Of a stretch of 28,472 bases of DNA, positions 21,480 through 28,472 are shown piece after piece. The stretch lies in contig JAFZQL010000094.1 in NCBI GenBank assembly GCA_017620435.1, positions 1 through 28,472 on the forward strand, given 5' to 3'. Source of the stretch: Erysipelotrichaceae bacterium. GTDB lineage: Bacteria > Bacillota_I > Bacilli_A > Erysipelotrichales > Erysipelotrichaceae. A model generated the notes under the pieces. The model worked only from the letters and a program-made list of their open reading frames with translations. It searched no databases and had not been told where the DNA came from. The position numbers and the translations under genes are program-made. The stretch's first letter is position 1, and each line of letters starts with the position of its first letter.

Positions 21480-22853
21480 CTAGATGTACATCTCAAACGA
21501 ATCCGTTTCTGTTTCTTCCTGCTGATACTTTCTCTTCAGGAAGTCTGCGGCAACCTGTTCAAACAGTGCCAGAGAGAGCACGTCTTCATCGCTCTTGGCA
21601 ATGTCCTGATACTTCTTTTTCAGACCCTCGAATTCCGGCTTCAGCAGATCGGCAGGACGGCAGGTAATGACCTCGTCATCGCCGATGATCTTCTTTCTGA
21701 CTTCCTCATCGATCACAGAAGGAGCTTTGCCGTATTTGCCGTGCAGATAGTCCCTGACCTCTCTGGTACACATCTTGTAGCGTTCGCCGTTGAGCGCGTT
21801 CAATACAGCCTGCGTACCGACCATCTGCGACATTGGCGTTACCAGAGGCGGATATCCCAGATCCTTTCTGACCTTAGGGATCTCTACCAGCACGTCTTCA
21901 TACCTGTCCATGGCGCCCTGATCGCTGAGCTGTTTGATCATGTTCGACAGCATGCCTCCGGGAACCTGATAGTTCAGGATGTTCGGATTGGTCTGCAGAG
22001 ATTTCGGACCCAAAAGTCCATTCTCGGTATACTTGTTTACGATCCTGGTCATCACCGGTTCCGCCCTGTGCAGAACATGGATATCGATGCCGGTATCGTA
22101 CTCCGTTCCTCTTAGAGACATGACCAGAGCCTGGGTGGATGGCTGGGCCGTTCCGTTGGATAGAGGTGACAGCGAGGTATCCACGATATCTACTCCGGCT
22201 TTGATCGCCGCTTCATAGGTCATCTCCGAGACACCTGCGGTACAGTGGGAGTGCAGTTCAAGCGGCAGATCGATCCTCTTTTTCAGGGTGCTTACCAGCT
22301 GTATCGCATCCTTGGCCAGCAGCACGCCTGCCATGTCTTTGATACAAAGCGAATCAGCACCCATTTCTTTTGCTTCTTCCGCCAGGGAAAGATAGTAATC
22401 GATCGTATGGACAGGAGAAGTCGTATATGACAGGGCGATCTGACATTCTCCTCCGTATTTCTTCGTCGATTCCACGGCCTGTTTCAGATTACGCATGTCG
22501 TTCAGCGCATCGAACACCCTGATGATATCGATACCGTTCTCGATCGACTTCTTACAGAACATATCCACAACATCATCCGAATAATGACGGTATCCCAGAA
22601 TGTTCTGCCCTCTGAAAAGCATCTGCAGTTTTGTCTTCTTGCAGACCTTCTTGATTTCTCTTAGTCTTTCCCACGGATCTTCATTCAGAAAACGCAGACA
22701 GGCATCAAAGGTGGCGCCTCCCCACATCTCGATCGCATGGAAACCCGCTTCATCATAGAGCCTGCAAAGTTCAACAGCCTCTTCCGTCGTCATTCTGGTC
22801 GCAAACAGCGACTGCTGACCGTCACGTACCGATGTCTCAACAATTCTGACCAT
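21480..22853 (-). CDS. oadA: Oxaloacetate decarboxylase alpha subunit / carboxyltransferase
   Basis: The 457-residue TIM-barrel carboxyltransferase moves the carboxyl group of oxaloacetate to biotin, releasing pyruvate. Metal and active-site motifs are VRDGQQSLFATRM (Asp11), the carbamylated Lys172 in CIKDMAG, and His201/His203 in LELHSHCTAG. The C-terminal conserved carboxylase domain follows to about 440, but the biotinyl domain of Klebsiella OadA is missing, being encoded by the carrier gene. Pyruvate carboxylase subunit B is a related alternative, but oadB and the small subunits make the decarboxylase far more likely. GAGGAT precedes the ATG, 12 bases after pckA. Confidence 0.95.
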   Translation of the reverse strand: MVRIVETSVRDGQQSLFATRMTTEEAVELCRLYDEAGFHAIEMWGGATFDACLRFLNEDPWERLREIKKVCKKTKLQMLFRGQNILGYRHYSDDVVDMFCKKSIENGIDIIRVFDALNDMRNLKQAVESTKKYGGECQIALSYTTSPVHTIDYYLSLAEEAKEMGADSLCIKDMAGVLLAKDAIQLVSTLKKRIDLPLELHSHCTAGVSEMTYEAAIKAGVDIVDTSLSPLSNGTAQPSTQALVMSLRGTEYDTGIDIHVLHRAEPVMTRIVNKYTENGLLGPKSLQTNPNILNYQVPGGMLSNMIKQLSDQGAMDRYEDVLVEIPKVRKDLGYPPLVTPMSQMVGTQAVLNALNGERYKMCTREVRDYLHGKYGKAPSVIDEEVRKKIIGDDEVITCRPADLLKPEFEGLKKKYQDIAKSDEDVLSLALFEQVAADFLKRKYQQEETETDSFEMYI

Positions 22854-22865
22854 AAAACATCCTCT

Positions 22866-24470
22866 TTACAGTTTCGGACCGGCATTTACCAGTTCTTTTC
22901 CTGCTTCGCCGTCTTCGTATTTATGGAAGTTCCTGATGAAACGGGAAGCCAGATCTTTGGCCTTTCTGTCCCATTCTTCAGGATCGGTATAAGTATCTCT
23001 AGGATCCAGAATTCCCGTATCGACGCCTTCCAGCTCTGTCGGTACTTCAAAATCGAAGTAAGGGATCTTCTTCGTTTCCGATCTGTTGATCGCACCGTTC
23101 AGGATGGCATCGATGATGCCTCTAGTATCCTTGATGGAGATTCTCTTTCCTGTACCGTTCCAGCCGGTATTGACCAGATAGGCTTTCGCATTGGACATTT
23201 CCATCTTCCTCACCAGCTCTTGCGCATACTTGACCGGAGGCAGTTCCAGGAAGGCCTGACCGAAGCAGGCTGAGAATGTCGGTGTCGGTTCGGTAATACC
23301 TCTTTCCGTTCCTGCCAGTTTTGCGGTAAAGCCGGAAAGGAAGTAGTACTGGGTCTGTTCCGGTGTCAGGATGGAAACAGGAGGCAGCACGCCGAAAGCG
23401 TCCGCAGACAGGAAGATCACATTCTGTGCAGCAGGAGCGCTGGATACAGGTCTGACGATCTTCTCGATATGATCGATCGGATAAGATACTCTGGTATTTT
23501 CGGTAACTGATTTATCCGCAAAGTCGATCTTTCCGTTTTCATCGACCGTGACGTTTTCAAGTAATGCATTTCTTCTGATGGCATTATAGATGTCAGGTTC
23601 TGATTCCTTGTCCAGATTGATGACCTTGGCATAGCATCCCCCTTCGAGGTTAAAGACGCCGTTGTCGTCCCAGCCGTGTTCGTCGTCACCGATCAGCAGT
23701 CTCTTCGGATCGGTAGAAAGCGTTGTCTTTCCTGTACCTGACAGGCCGAAGAAGATCGCCGTATTCTCGCCGTTCATGTCCGTATTGGCGGAACAGTGCA
23801 TCGAAGCAATGCCCTTTAAAGGCAGATAGTAGTTCATCATCGAGAACATGCCTTTCTTCATCTCTCCGCCGTACCAGGTATTCAGGATGACCTGTTCCCT
23901 GGAGGTAATATTGAAAGCCACACAGGTCGCAGAATTCAGACCCAGTTCCTGATAGTTCTCTACGGCAGCCTTAGAAGCGCAGTAGACGACAAAGCCCGGC
24001 TTGAAGTCCTGCAGTTCTTCTGCAGAAGGCTTGATAAACATGTTGCGGACAAAGTGGGCCTGCCAGGCAACTTCCATGATGAACCTGACCGGCATCCTGG
24101 TATCTTCATTCGCACCGCAGAACGCATCCACAACATAAAGCTTCTTGCCGCACAACTGCTTCCTGGCCAGATCCCTGACCTTCTCCCAGACCTCTTCCGA
24201 CATCGGATGGTTGTCATTAGGATATCCTTCCGAAGTCCACCAGATCGTATCTCTGGAATTGTCATCCATGACGATGTACTTATCCTTCGGAGACCTGCCC
24301 GTATAGATGCCGGTCATGACATTGACCGCATCCAGTTCCGTAAGCTGTCCCTTCTCATAGCCTTCCAGACCGCTCTTCATTTCCTCGTCAAAAAGCAGCT
24401 CGTAGGAAGGATTGTAGATGACTTCCTTAACATCTGAAATCCCATATTTTAATAAATCCCTATCATTCAT
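22866..24470 (-). CDS. pckA: Phosphoenolpyruvate carboxykinase (ATP)
   Basis: The 534-residue enzyme converts oxaloacetate and ATP to PEP, CO2 and ADP, or the reverse to gain ATP in fermenters. It has TGRSPKDKY (about 57-65, substrate Arg59), KGMFSMMNYYLPLKGI, the P-loop GLSGTGKTT (242-250), the metal site in DDEHGW (262-267), and LSADAFGVLPP. The frame is open to 24569, but the ATG at 24468-24470 is the real start, since AGGAGG (24481-24486) is ten bases upstream and the extra N-terminus is unlike the family. It heads the decarboxylase operon, so oxaloacetate made or used here is shared with OadA. Confidence 0.97.
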   Translation of the reverse strand: MNDRDLLKYGISDVKEVIYNPSYELLFDEEMKSGLEGYEKGQLTELDAVNVMTGIYTGRSPKDKYIVMDDNSRDTIWWTSEGYPNDNHPMSEEVWEKVRDLARKQLCGKKLYVVDAFCGANEDTRMPVRFIMEVAWQAHFVRNMFIKPSAEELQDFKPGFVVYCASKAAVENYQELGLNSATCVAFNITSREQVILNTWYGGEMKKGMFSMMNYYLPLKGIASMHCSANTDMNGENTAIFFGLSGTGKTTLSTDPKRLLIGDDEHGWDDNGVFNLEGGCYAKVINLDKESEPDIYNAIRRNALLENVTVDENGKIDFADKSVTENTRVSYPIDHIEKIVRPVSSAPAAQNVIFLSADAFGVLPPVSILTPEQTQYYFLSGFTAKLAGTERGITEPTPTFSACFGQAFLELPPVKYAQELVRKMEMSNAKAYLVNTGWNGTGKRISIKDTRGIIDAILNGAINRSETKKIPYFDFEVPTELEGVDTGILDPRDTYTDPEEWDRKAKDLASRFIRNFHKYEDGEAGKELVNAGPKL

Positions 24471-24518
24471 TATCTTGTGGCCTCCTATGGATGATCTAAA
24501 AAAACCGAAATCTATTTC

Positions 24519-24546
24519 ATTGTAGCACTTTTTTATCCCGAAGGAT
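24519..24546 (-). promoter_or_regulatory. pckA extended -10 promoter with inverted repeat
   Basis: On the minus strand TGCTACAAT (24519-24527) is an extended -10 element. At the -35 region lies ATCC-CGAA-GGAT (24535-24546), a short perfect inverted repeat; the nearest TTGAAA is 23 bases from the -10, too far for a normal -35. An activator or repressor site is possible. Confidence 0.45.
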
Positions 24547-24629
24547 GTTTCAATATGATACAAAAACATTTAAAAACCTGAAAATCTTCCGGAAATCGGA
24601 ATAATTCATTCTAATGAAACGATACAAAA

Positions 24630-24650
24630 CAAAAAGCTGCAAATGCAGCT
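24630..24650 (-). terminator. Terminator after the YcxB-like gene
   Basis: On the minus strand AGCTGCA and TGCAGCT (24644-24650 and 24635-24641) pair around two bases, then a T-rich tail follows. Confidence 0.82.
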
Positions 24651-24655
24651 CTTAT

Positions 24656-25192
24656 TTATTTCTTCTTCTCTGCGATCAGATATTCCTTATCGGCTTCCAG
24701 AAGTCCTTTTTTGACCTCATCCTCGTATTCCCTGCTGATGGAGATCAGAATATCCGACTGATTCTTCGGGATGAAGCAGATCGAATATCTGGCGAACAGA
24801 ATGCAGCTGACATCATCCCAGCTGATCCTGATGTCCTTGCTGTCGTCCTTGTATCCGACATACTCACCGGTGAACTCGATGATCTTGCTTCCTTCATCGT
24901 TCATGAAGGCTTTGATGCGTTTATCTGCGGTCACATAGTAGCGCACATACAGGATCAGCAGCAGGAACAGCATGCCTGCTACCATCAGATGAAGGCTTCC
25001 CCCGTTCTTGAAATAGAACAGCAGGTTGACCGTACCGGTAAACAGTGCCAGGCACAGATAGACGGCAAGATAATGCGTCATCCGGTAGATCTTTGTATTG
25101 GGATTCTGCTGAAGATTCCTGTATCTGGATGCGATATACAAAAACTCGTCGTAGTATTCTCTGCTTCCTCTCTTGTTGACTTCAATTTTCAT
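24656..25192 (-). CDS. YcxB-like membrane protein
   Basis: The 178-residue protein has a short N-terminal cytoplasmic part, two membrane helices (about 38-57 and 67-86) and a C-terminal domain with KIIEFTGEYVGYKDDSKDIRISW-like strands, ending LISISREYEDEVKKGL. The strand pattern matches the YcxB-like C-terminal domain, whose role is unknown. The frame opens upstream at 25225, but AAGGAG (25200-25205) points to the ATG at 25190-25192. There is no room for a normal promoter between the tRNA-Ala terminator and this start, so read-through from the tRNA gene is likely. Confidence 0.75.
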   Translation of the reverse strand: MKIEVNKRGSREYYDEFLYIASRYRNLQQNPNTKIYRMTHYLAVYLCLALFTGTVNLLFYFKNGGSLHLMVAGMLFLLLILYVRYYVTADKRIKAFMNDEGSKIIEFTGEYVGYKDDSKDIRISWDDVSCILFARYSICFIPKNQSDILISISREYEDEVKKGLLEADKEYLIAEKKK

Positions 25193-25210
25193 TTCATATC
25201 TCCTTCTTAA

Positions 25211-25233
25211 CAAAAAGGATCGCAAAGATCCTT
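25211..25233 (-). terminator. Terminator after tRNA-Ala
   Basis: On the minus strand AAGGATC and GATCCTT (25227-25233 and 25215-25221) pair around five bases, then a T run. The same arms are used after tRNA-Val. Confidence 0.85.
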
Positions 25234-25243
25234 CAGCTGTAAC

Positions 25244-25319
25244 TGGTGGAGCGTACGGGATTCGAACCCGTGACCTTATCGCTGCCAGCGATACGCGCTC
25301 CCAACTGCGCTAACGCCCC
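25244..25319 (-). tRNA. tRNA-Ala (anticodon GGC)
   Basis: The 76-base gene includes encoded CCA. The acceptor stem has the G3-U70 pair that identifies tRNA-Ala; the D arm (GCGC...GCGC), the anticodon loop CTGGCAG with GGC in the middle, and the TTCGAATC T-loop all fold. It reads GCC and GCU codons. It has a promoter at 25331-25358. Confidence 0.95.
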
Positions 25320-25330
25320 GTCACAGCAAT

Positions 25331-25358
25331 ATTATAGCACAAGAAAAAGGCTTCACAA
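25331..25358 (-). promoter_or_regulatory. tRNA-Ala promoter overlapping a terminator
   Basis: TTGTGA (25353-25358) and TATAAT (25331-25336) are spaced by 16 bases on the minus strand, with an extended TGC ahead of the -10. The -35 box lies in the loop and 3' arm of the phosphofructokinase terminator. Confidence 0.7.
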
Positions 25359-25368
25359 GTGAAGCCTT
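25344..25368 (-). terminator. Terminator after the phosphofructokinase gene
   Basis: On the minus strand AAGGCTTCAC pairs with GTGAAGCCTT (25359-25368 with 25347-25356); opening the innermost pair gives a four-base loop. A T run follows. Confidence 0.85.
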
Positions 25369-25375
25369 AAATCTT

Positions 25376-27040
25376 TTATTCCCCTTTTTCCAGCGCCAGT
25401 GTTCTGGTCGTCTGATCGCAGACATCGCTTGGTCCGTAGTACTGGATCGCACCCGGATACGTGTAGCAGGTCTCGACGGCCCATTTCTCGCGGTGAGCGG
25501 CAAAGTATGCGAACGGTTTGCCATCCAGTTCCACCAGAGCCTTTCTGATGACCGGTTTATCCTCTCCATGTCTTCTCTCGATGTTCATCATCTTCGTGAT
25601 CGGCATGCCTCCGGCGACCCATTCCTCTGCCGGCTTGGACAGATTGGAGATCTTGGACAGATAGCCGTTGTAGCCGTACTGTATCAGCATGAACGCATTG
25701 TAGCCCAGCGAGTAGCAGTAATCCGCGTCGAAGTTGGACGGGAATGCGCATCTTCCTTCATAGCCGAAGAAATGATGCAGTGCAGAGAACTTGCCCTTGT
25801 ATGTTCCGGCCTTCTTTCTCTCCGCCAGTTTAGCTTTGACCAGAGCAGAGAACAGCTTCTCCGATTCGATCAGGGATACCTGCACGTTGCCATGCGGGTC
25901 CCTCTCCATGAACAGCTGCTGCTGAATGGATTCCGGAAGGATCGCAAAGACATCCATGGATTCTTTGGTCAGACCTTTCTCGATAAAGGCATATCTTTCT
26001 TTCCAGGAAGACAGCGCATTGAATTCCTCGGCCTTTTCTCCTGCCAGCAGTTCATTGATCTCGGCAATCAGAACAGAGAATTCCGGAACAAATTCAACGA
26101 TACCTTCCGGTATGATCGCCACACCGAAGTTCATGCCGTTGTTTCCTCTTTCCGCAACGGCGTCCGTAATGTAATCCGCAATCGCAGACCGAGACATCTT
26201 CTTGGCTGCGACTTCTTCACCGATCAGACAGATGTTCGGCTGGGTCTGCAGTGCACATTCCAGTGCGACATGAGAAGCGGAACGTCCCATGACCTTGATG
26301 AAGTGCCAGTATTTCTTGGCCGAGTTGGCATCTCTCTCGATGTTGCCGATCAGCTCGCTGTAGGTCTTGGTGGCGGTATCGAAACCGAAGGAACACTCGA
26401 TATCCTCGTTCTTCAGGTCGCCGTCGATCGTCTTCGGACAGCCGATTACCTGTACGCCTGTCTCATGAGCTGCGAAGTATTCCGCCAGGACAGCCGCATT
26501 GGTATTGGAATCGTCGCCGCCGATGATGACGATGGCCGTAATCCCGTGTTTCTTGCAAACCTCTGCTGCTACGGCAAACTGTTCTTCGGTCTCCAGCTTC
26601 GTTCTGCCTGAACCGATAATATCAAAACCGCCGGTATTTCTGAACTGATCGATATATTCGTCATCGAATACCAGATAGTCGTCTTCCAGTAAACCGCTAG
26701 GTCCGCCCTTGAAACCATAGAGTACGTTCTCCTTGTTGGTGGCCTTCAGGGCATCATACAGACCGCATACCACGTTGTGCCCGCCCGGAGCCTGTCCGCC
26801 GGAAAGGATAACGCCTACGACCTGTTTCTTCTCTGCAGATGTATTCTGTCCCTTCTCAAACGTGATCTCTCTCTTGCCGTAGGTATTCGGGAAGAGCTCC
26901 TTGATCTTGACCTGATCGGCGACGCTTTCGGTTTCTTTCCCTTCTTTTACACAGATCTCGGAAATGCCGTTTCTCAGCATTCCCGGAAGTTTTGGATTAT
27001 ACTGAAGTCTTTCTTTCTGAAGCGGTGAAATATTCATCAT
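25376..27040 (-). CDS. pfp: Pyrophosphate-dependent phosphofructokinase (long form)
   Basis: The 554-residue cytosolic enzyme phosphorylates fructose 6-phosphate with PPi instead of ATP, reversibly. It has SGGQAPGGHNV (80-90), the PPi-type GGDDSNTNA (174-182, where the second Asp bars ATP), PKTIDGD (202-208) with the Lys typical of PPi enzymes, and the substrate motif MGRSASHVAL. The long N-terminus and the C-terminal insertion are usual for the plant-beta/clostridial class. Two adjacent ATGs (27040 and 27037) both fit AAGGAG at 27047-27052. It is a single gene with terminator and a promoter carrying an inverted repeat. Confidence 0.95.
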   Translation of the reverse strand: MMNISPLQKERLQYNPKLPGMLRNGISEICVKEGKETESVADQVKIKELFPNTYGKREITFEKGQNTSAEKKQVVGVILSGGQAPGGHNVVCGLYDALKATNKENVLYGFKGGPSGLLEDDYLVFDDEYIDQFRNTGGFDIIGSGRTKLETEEQFAVAAEVCKKHGITAIVIIGGDDSNTNAAVLAEYFAAHETGVQVIGCPKTIDGDLKNEDIECSFGFDTATKTYSELIGNIERDANSAKKYWHFIKVMGRSASHVALECALQTQPNICLIGEEVAAKKMSRSAIADYITDAVAERGNNGMNFGVAIIPEGIVEFVPEFSVLIAEINELLAGEKAEEFNALSSWKERYAFIEKGLTKESMDVFAILPESIQQQLFMERDPHGNVQVSLIESEKLFSALVKAKLAERKKAGTYKGKFSALHHFFGYEGRCAFPSNFDADYCYSLGYNAFMLIQYGYNGYLSKISNLSKPAEEWVAGGMPITKMMNIERRHGEDKPVIRKALVELDGKPFAYFAAHREKWAVETCYTYPGAIQYYGPSDVCDQTTRTLALEKGE

Positions 27041-27063
27041 ACTTTACTCCTTTTTCTACTAAA

Positions 27064-27082
27064 ATCATAAACCATTTTGGTT
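27064..27082 (-). promoter_or_regulatory. Phosphofructokinase -10 box with adjacent operator-like repeat
   Basis: TATGAT (27064-27069, minus) is directly abutted by the inverted repeat AACCA-N3-TGGTT (27070-27082), which fills most of the -10/-35 spacer. No good -35 is visible, TTCTTT being the nearest. The position suits a repressor. Confidence 0.45.
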
Positions 27083-27101
27083 CTAAAAGAAACAGATACA
27101 C

Positions 27102-27122
27102 AAAAAGGATCCGAAGATCCTT
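27102..27122 (-). terminator. Terminator after tRNA-Val
   Basis: On the minus strand AAGGATC and GATCCTT (27116-27122 and 27105-27111) pair around TTCG, then a T run. Arms and tail match the tRNA-Ala terminator. Confidence 0.87.
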
Positions 27123-27132
27123 GTATTGGAAA

Positions 27133-27208
27133 TGGTGGAGAATACAGGACTTGAACCTGCGACATCACCCCTGTGAAGGGCGCGCTCTCCCAACTGAGCT
27201 AATCCTCC
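27133..27208 (-). tRNA. tRNA-Val (anticodon CAC)
   Basis: The 76-base gene includes encoded CCA. The acceptor stem starts GGAGGAT, followed by the D arm GCTC/GAGC, the anticodon stem CGCCC/GGGTG (one G-T pair), the anticodon loop TTCACAG with CAC at 34-36, and the T-loop TTCAAGT. It reads GTG codons only. The promoter region overlaps the end of the nitroreductase gene. Confidence 0.93.
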
Positions 27209-27218
27209 GTCTATTTCT

Positions 27219-27224
27219 ATTATA
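27219..27224 (-). promoter_or_regulatory. tRNA-Val -10 box
   Basis: TATAAT on the minus strand ends 10 bases before the tRNA start. No convincing -35 is present at 16-18 bases; the region overlaps the stop codon of the upstream gene, so read-through may contribute. Confidence 0.4.
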
Positions 27225-27232
27225 TCTGAATT

Positions 27233-27988
27233 CTAACGATTGAGGATATATCTTGCGTTCAAAGTGAATTCTCGATCTTCCCCGTCATCGCTGAACAGTT
27301 GTCTTTGATATCCAGTTCCATGATGAGACATCAGCAGTTCCAGGAAGCACAGGAAGATGCCCATGTCGATGCGGTTGTAGTAGGACACTCTGTCTGCAGG
27401 CATAATACCTCGTTTCCCGGGCTTTTTATAACGGAATACCGATAGTTCTCCTTCGTTCTTAACAAGCCAGGGCTGGCTGTTACAGGCACTGGGAGCGAAT
27501 CTGACGATATCCGATACACCTTCAATGACAGGACCTTCCCAGATCTCATCCAGAGCCTTTCTTTTACTCTTGAACATGTCCCTGCGGAACCTGTTTGTCT
27601 CTGTTTTAGCGATGGCGATCATGATGACGAAGTCCATGCCTTCACAGGATTCTTCCTCTATCCTGCCTATCCCGAACCAGAGCGTAGCGATATTCTTCGA
27701 TACCAGATACAGATCCAGCTGTTCCCCCAGATAGCCGATGTTCTGTAGATATCCTTCCTTTTTTTCACTGTAGAACAGGATACAGTACTCTTCCCCTCTT
27801 TTGCAGTTTGTTTCTTCGGCCGGAACGATACGGATCATCGTCCTGATGTCGGGATATAAAGGAGTCAGTGTATCAAAGACATCCGTGATGTCAGATAGTT
27901 CTTCCGGCGTTAAGGAAAGATCTCCCAGATCCCGGAACAGGTGAAAAGACTTTCTCTTGAAGATCATCTCGTACAGTCTGTCATCCAT
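27233..27988 (-). CDS. Nitroreductase-like flavoprotein (TM1586 type)
   Basis: The 251-residue protein resembles the putative TM1586-type nitroreductases, single-chain proteins with two half-repeats of the nitroreductase fold. MIFKRKSFHLF at the start replaces the usual RRSxR FMN motif; the second half has FAPSACNSQPW, the hallmark of this group, and YYNRIDMGIFLCFLEL near the end. It probably uses FMN and NAD(P)H, but the substrate is unknown. AAGGAGG lies before the ATG and the LRR gene ends 28 bases upstream, so they are likely co-transcribed. Confidence 0.82.
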   Translation of the reverse strand: MDDRLYEMIFKRKSFHLFRDLGDLSLTPEELSDITDVFDTLTPLYPDIRTMIRIVPAEETNCKRGEEYCILFYSEKKEGYLQNIGYLGEQLDLYLVSKNIATLWFGIGRIEEESCEGMDFVIMIAIAKTETNRFRRDMFKSKRKALDEIWEGPVIEGVSDIVRFAPSACNSQPWLVKNEGELSVFRYKKPGKRGIMPADRVSYYNRIDMGIFLCFLELLMSHHGTGYQRQLFSDDGEDREFTLNARYILNR

Positions 27989-28016
27989 ATGTCATCCCTC
28001 CTTGTTTCCAATCGAA

Positions 28017-28472
28017 TCATTCCTCCAGATAGACGATTTCCTTGCCTCTGAAGCTTTCTTCAAAACCTTCCGGAAGTTGGCTCTTTCTGACGTAGAGGGT
28101 CAGGTTCGGACAGTTCACAAAGGAATCCTTCTTGATCGTAGTAACGGATGCCGGAACTTTAACGGTATGCAGATTCGGGCAGTTTTCGAAAGCGTTGCTT
28201 AAAAGGCATCCCGCCTTGTTCAGATCGACCGATTCAAGAAAACGCTGGCTGTCTCCGAAGGATCTGTATCCTATGATGACAGCCGCATTCGGGATCCTGA
28301 TATCCTTGTCATGACCATAGTAGCCCCTCAAGGAACCATGTTCGATATCGAAACCGTCGACTCGCACCAGATCGCCGTTCGCTCTCTTTTTTGCGTCTTC
28401 CGGTGAATCGTTGTATCCTTCTTCGACTACCGGGGATTCCGTTTTCTGAACTCCTTTATTCTGTTTCAGACC
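28017..28472 (-). CDS. BspA-type leucine-rich repeat protein, N-terminus beyond right edge
   Basis: The frame is open to the right edge, giving at least 152 C-terminal residues. A polar, charged linker (ESPVVEEGYNDSPEDAKKR region) is followed by LRR_5 type repeats: DIRIPNAAVIIGYRSFGD, SNAFENCPNLHTVKVPASV and DSFVNCPNLTLYV, each with the pattern FxxCxxLxxVxVP. Such repeats occur in surface proteins and also in small zinc-ribbon proteins; the missing N-terminus decides between them. It ends LEE and is followed by the nitroreductase-like gene. Confidence 0.8.
   Translation of the reverse strand, partial: GLKQNKGVQKTESPVVEEGYNDSPEDAKKRANGDLVRVDGFDIEHGSLRGYYGHDKDIRIPNAAVIIGYRSFGDSQRFLESVDLNKAGCLLSNAFENCPNLHTVKVPASVTTIKKDSFVNCPNLTLYVRKSQLPEGFEESFRGKEIVYLEE

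Noticed and set aside
24471..24569. 33-residue N-terminal extension of PEP carboxykinase
   Set aside because: It runs over the promoter and the AGGAGG, and does not resemble the family start; the ATG at 24470 is preferred.
24587..24594. TTCCGGAA palindrome upstream of pckA, considered as a CcpA cre site
   Set aside because: It does not match the cre consensus and lies far from the -10 box.
25493..26611. 372-codon plus-strand open frame opposite the phosphofructokinase gene
   Set aside because: It lies wholly antisense to a well-conserved enzyme, has low-complexity Gln/Arg/Asp-rich translation and no family motif. Long antisense frames arise from codon bias in this genome.
1..28472. CRISPR array, insertion sequence, prophage or integrase
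   Set aside because: No regularly spaced repeats, transposase motifs, phage structural genes or attachment-site duplications were seen on either strand.

Overview
The window looks like chromosomal DNA of a Bacillota (Firmicutes) bacterium, most likely of the Erysipelotrichales/Erysipelotrichaceae. I infer this from the gene set and architecture: AGGAGG ribosome sites, sigma-A type promoters, a long PPi-dependent phosphofructokinase, ATP-type PEP carboxykinase beside a split Na+-translocating decarboxylase, a BspA-type LRR fragment and PASTA repeats. No phage, insertion sequence, CRISPR array or integrase is visible. Most genes lie on the minus strand; four lie on the plus strand.

Layout, left to right. 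A truncated membrane protein (1-375, minus) diverges from a coiled-coil protein (489-1070, plus). A minus-strand operon (4943 down to 1114) then encodes a kinase-less PASTA protein, an FtsX/MacB-like permease and its ATPase. A 333-base gap (4944-5276) carries this operon's promoter and an unexplained strong stem-loop. Next come an M20 peptidase; a run of HAD phosphatase, rarA, aminotransferase and GtrA; and a psuK-psuG pair (the PsuK carries an N-terminal helix-turn-helix) divergent from a nucleoside hydrolase. Then follow gpmA, an ECF S-like protein with a membrane protein (plus), and a minus-strand group of TrmA/RlmD-like methyltransferase, P-loop kinase, PNPOx-SnoaL fusion and sugar O-acetyltransferase. 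The segment 24470-18904 is a compact operon: pckA, oadA, an OadG-like subunit, a biotin carrier, birA, oadB and a 44-codon membrane protein. The right end holds a YcxB-like protein, tRNA-Ala(GGC), PPi-phosphofructokinase, tRNA-Val(CAC), a TM1586-type nitroreductase and a truncated LRR protein.

Functionally, the window is centred on the PEP/oxaloacetate/pyruvate node with phosphate-sparing glycolysis. PPi-PFK and phosphoglycerate mutase feed PEP; PEPCK interconverts PEP and oxaloacetate with ATP; and the decarboxylase turns oxaloacetate into pyruvate while exporting Na+, with its own biotin ligase encoded in the operon. The pseudouridine and nucleoside hydrolase block salvages ribosides. The least explained items are the PASTA-ABC operon, the 44-residue extra decarboxylase-operon protein, and a set of genes with no Shine-Dalgarno whose -10 boxes sit 6-10 bases before the ATG, which suggests leaderless mRNAs.
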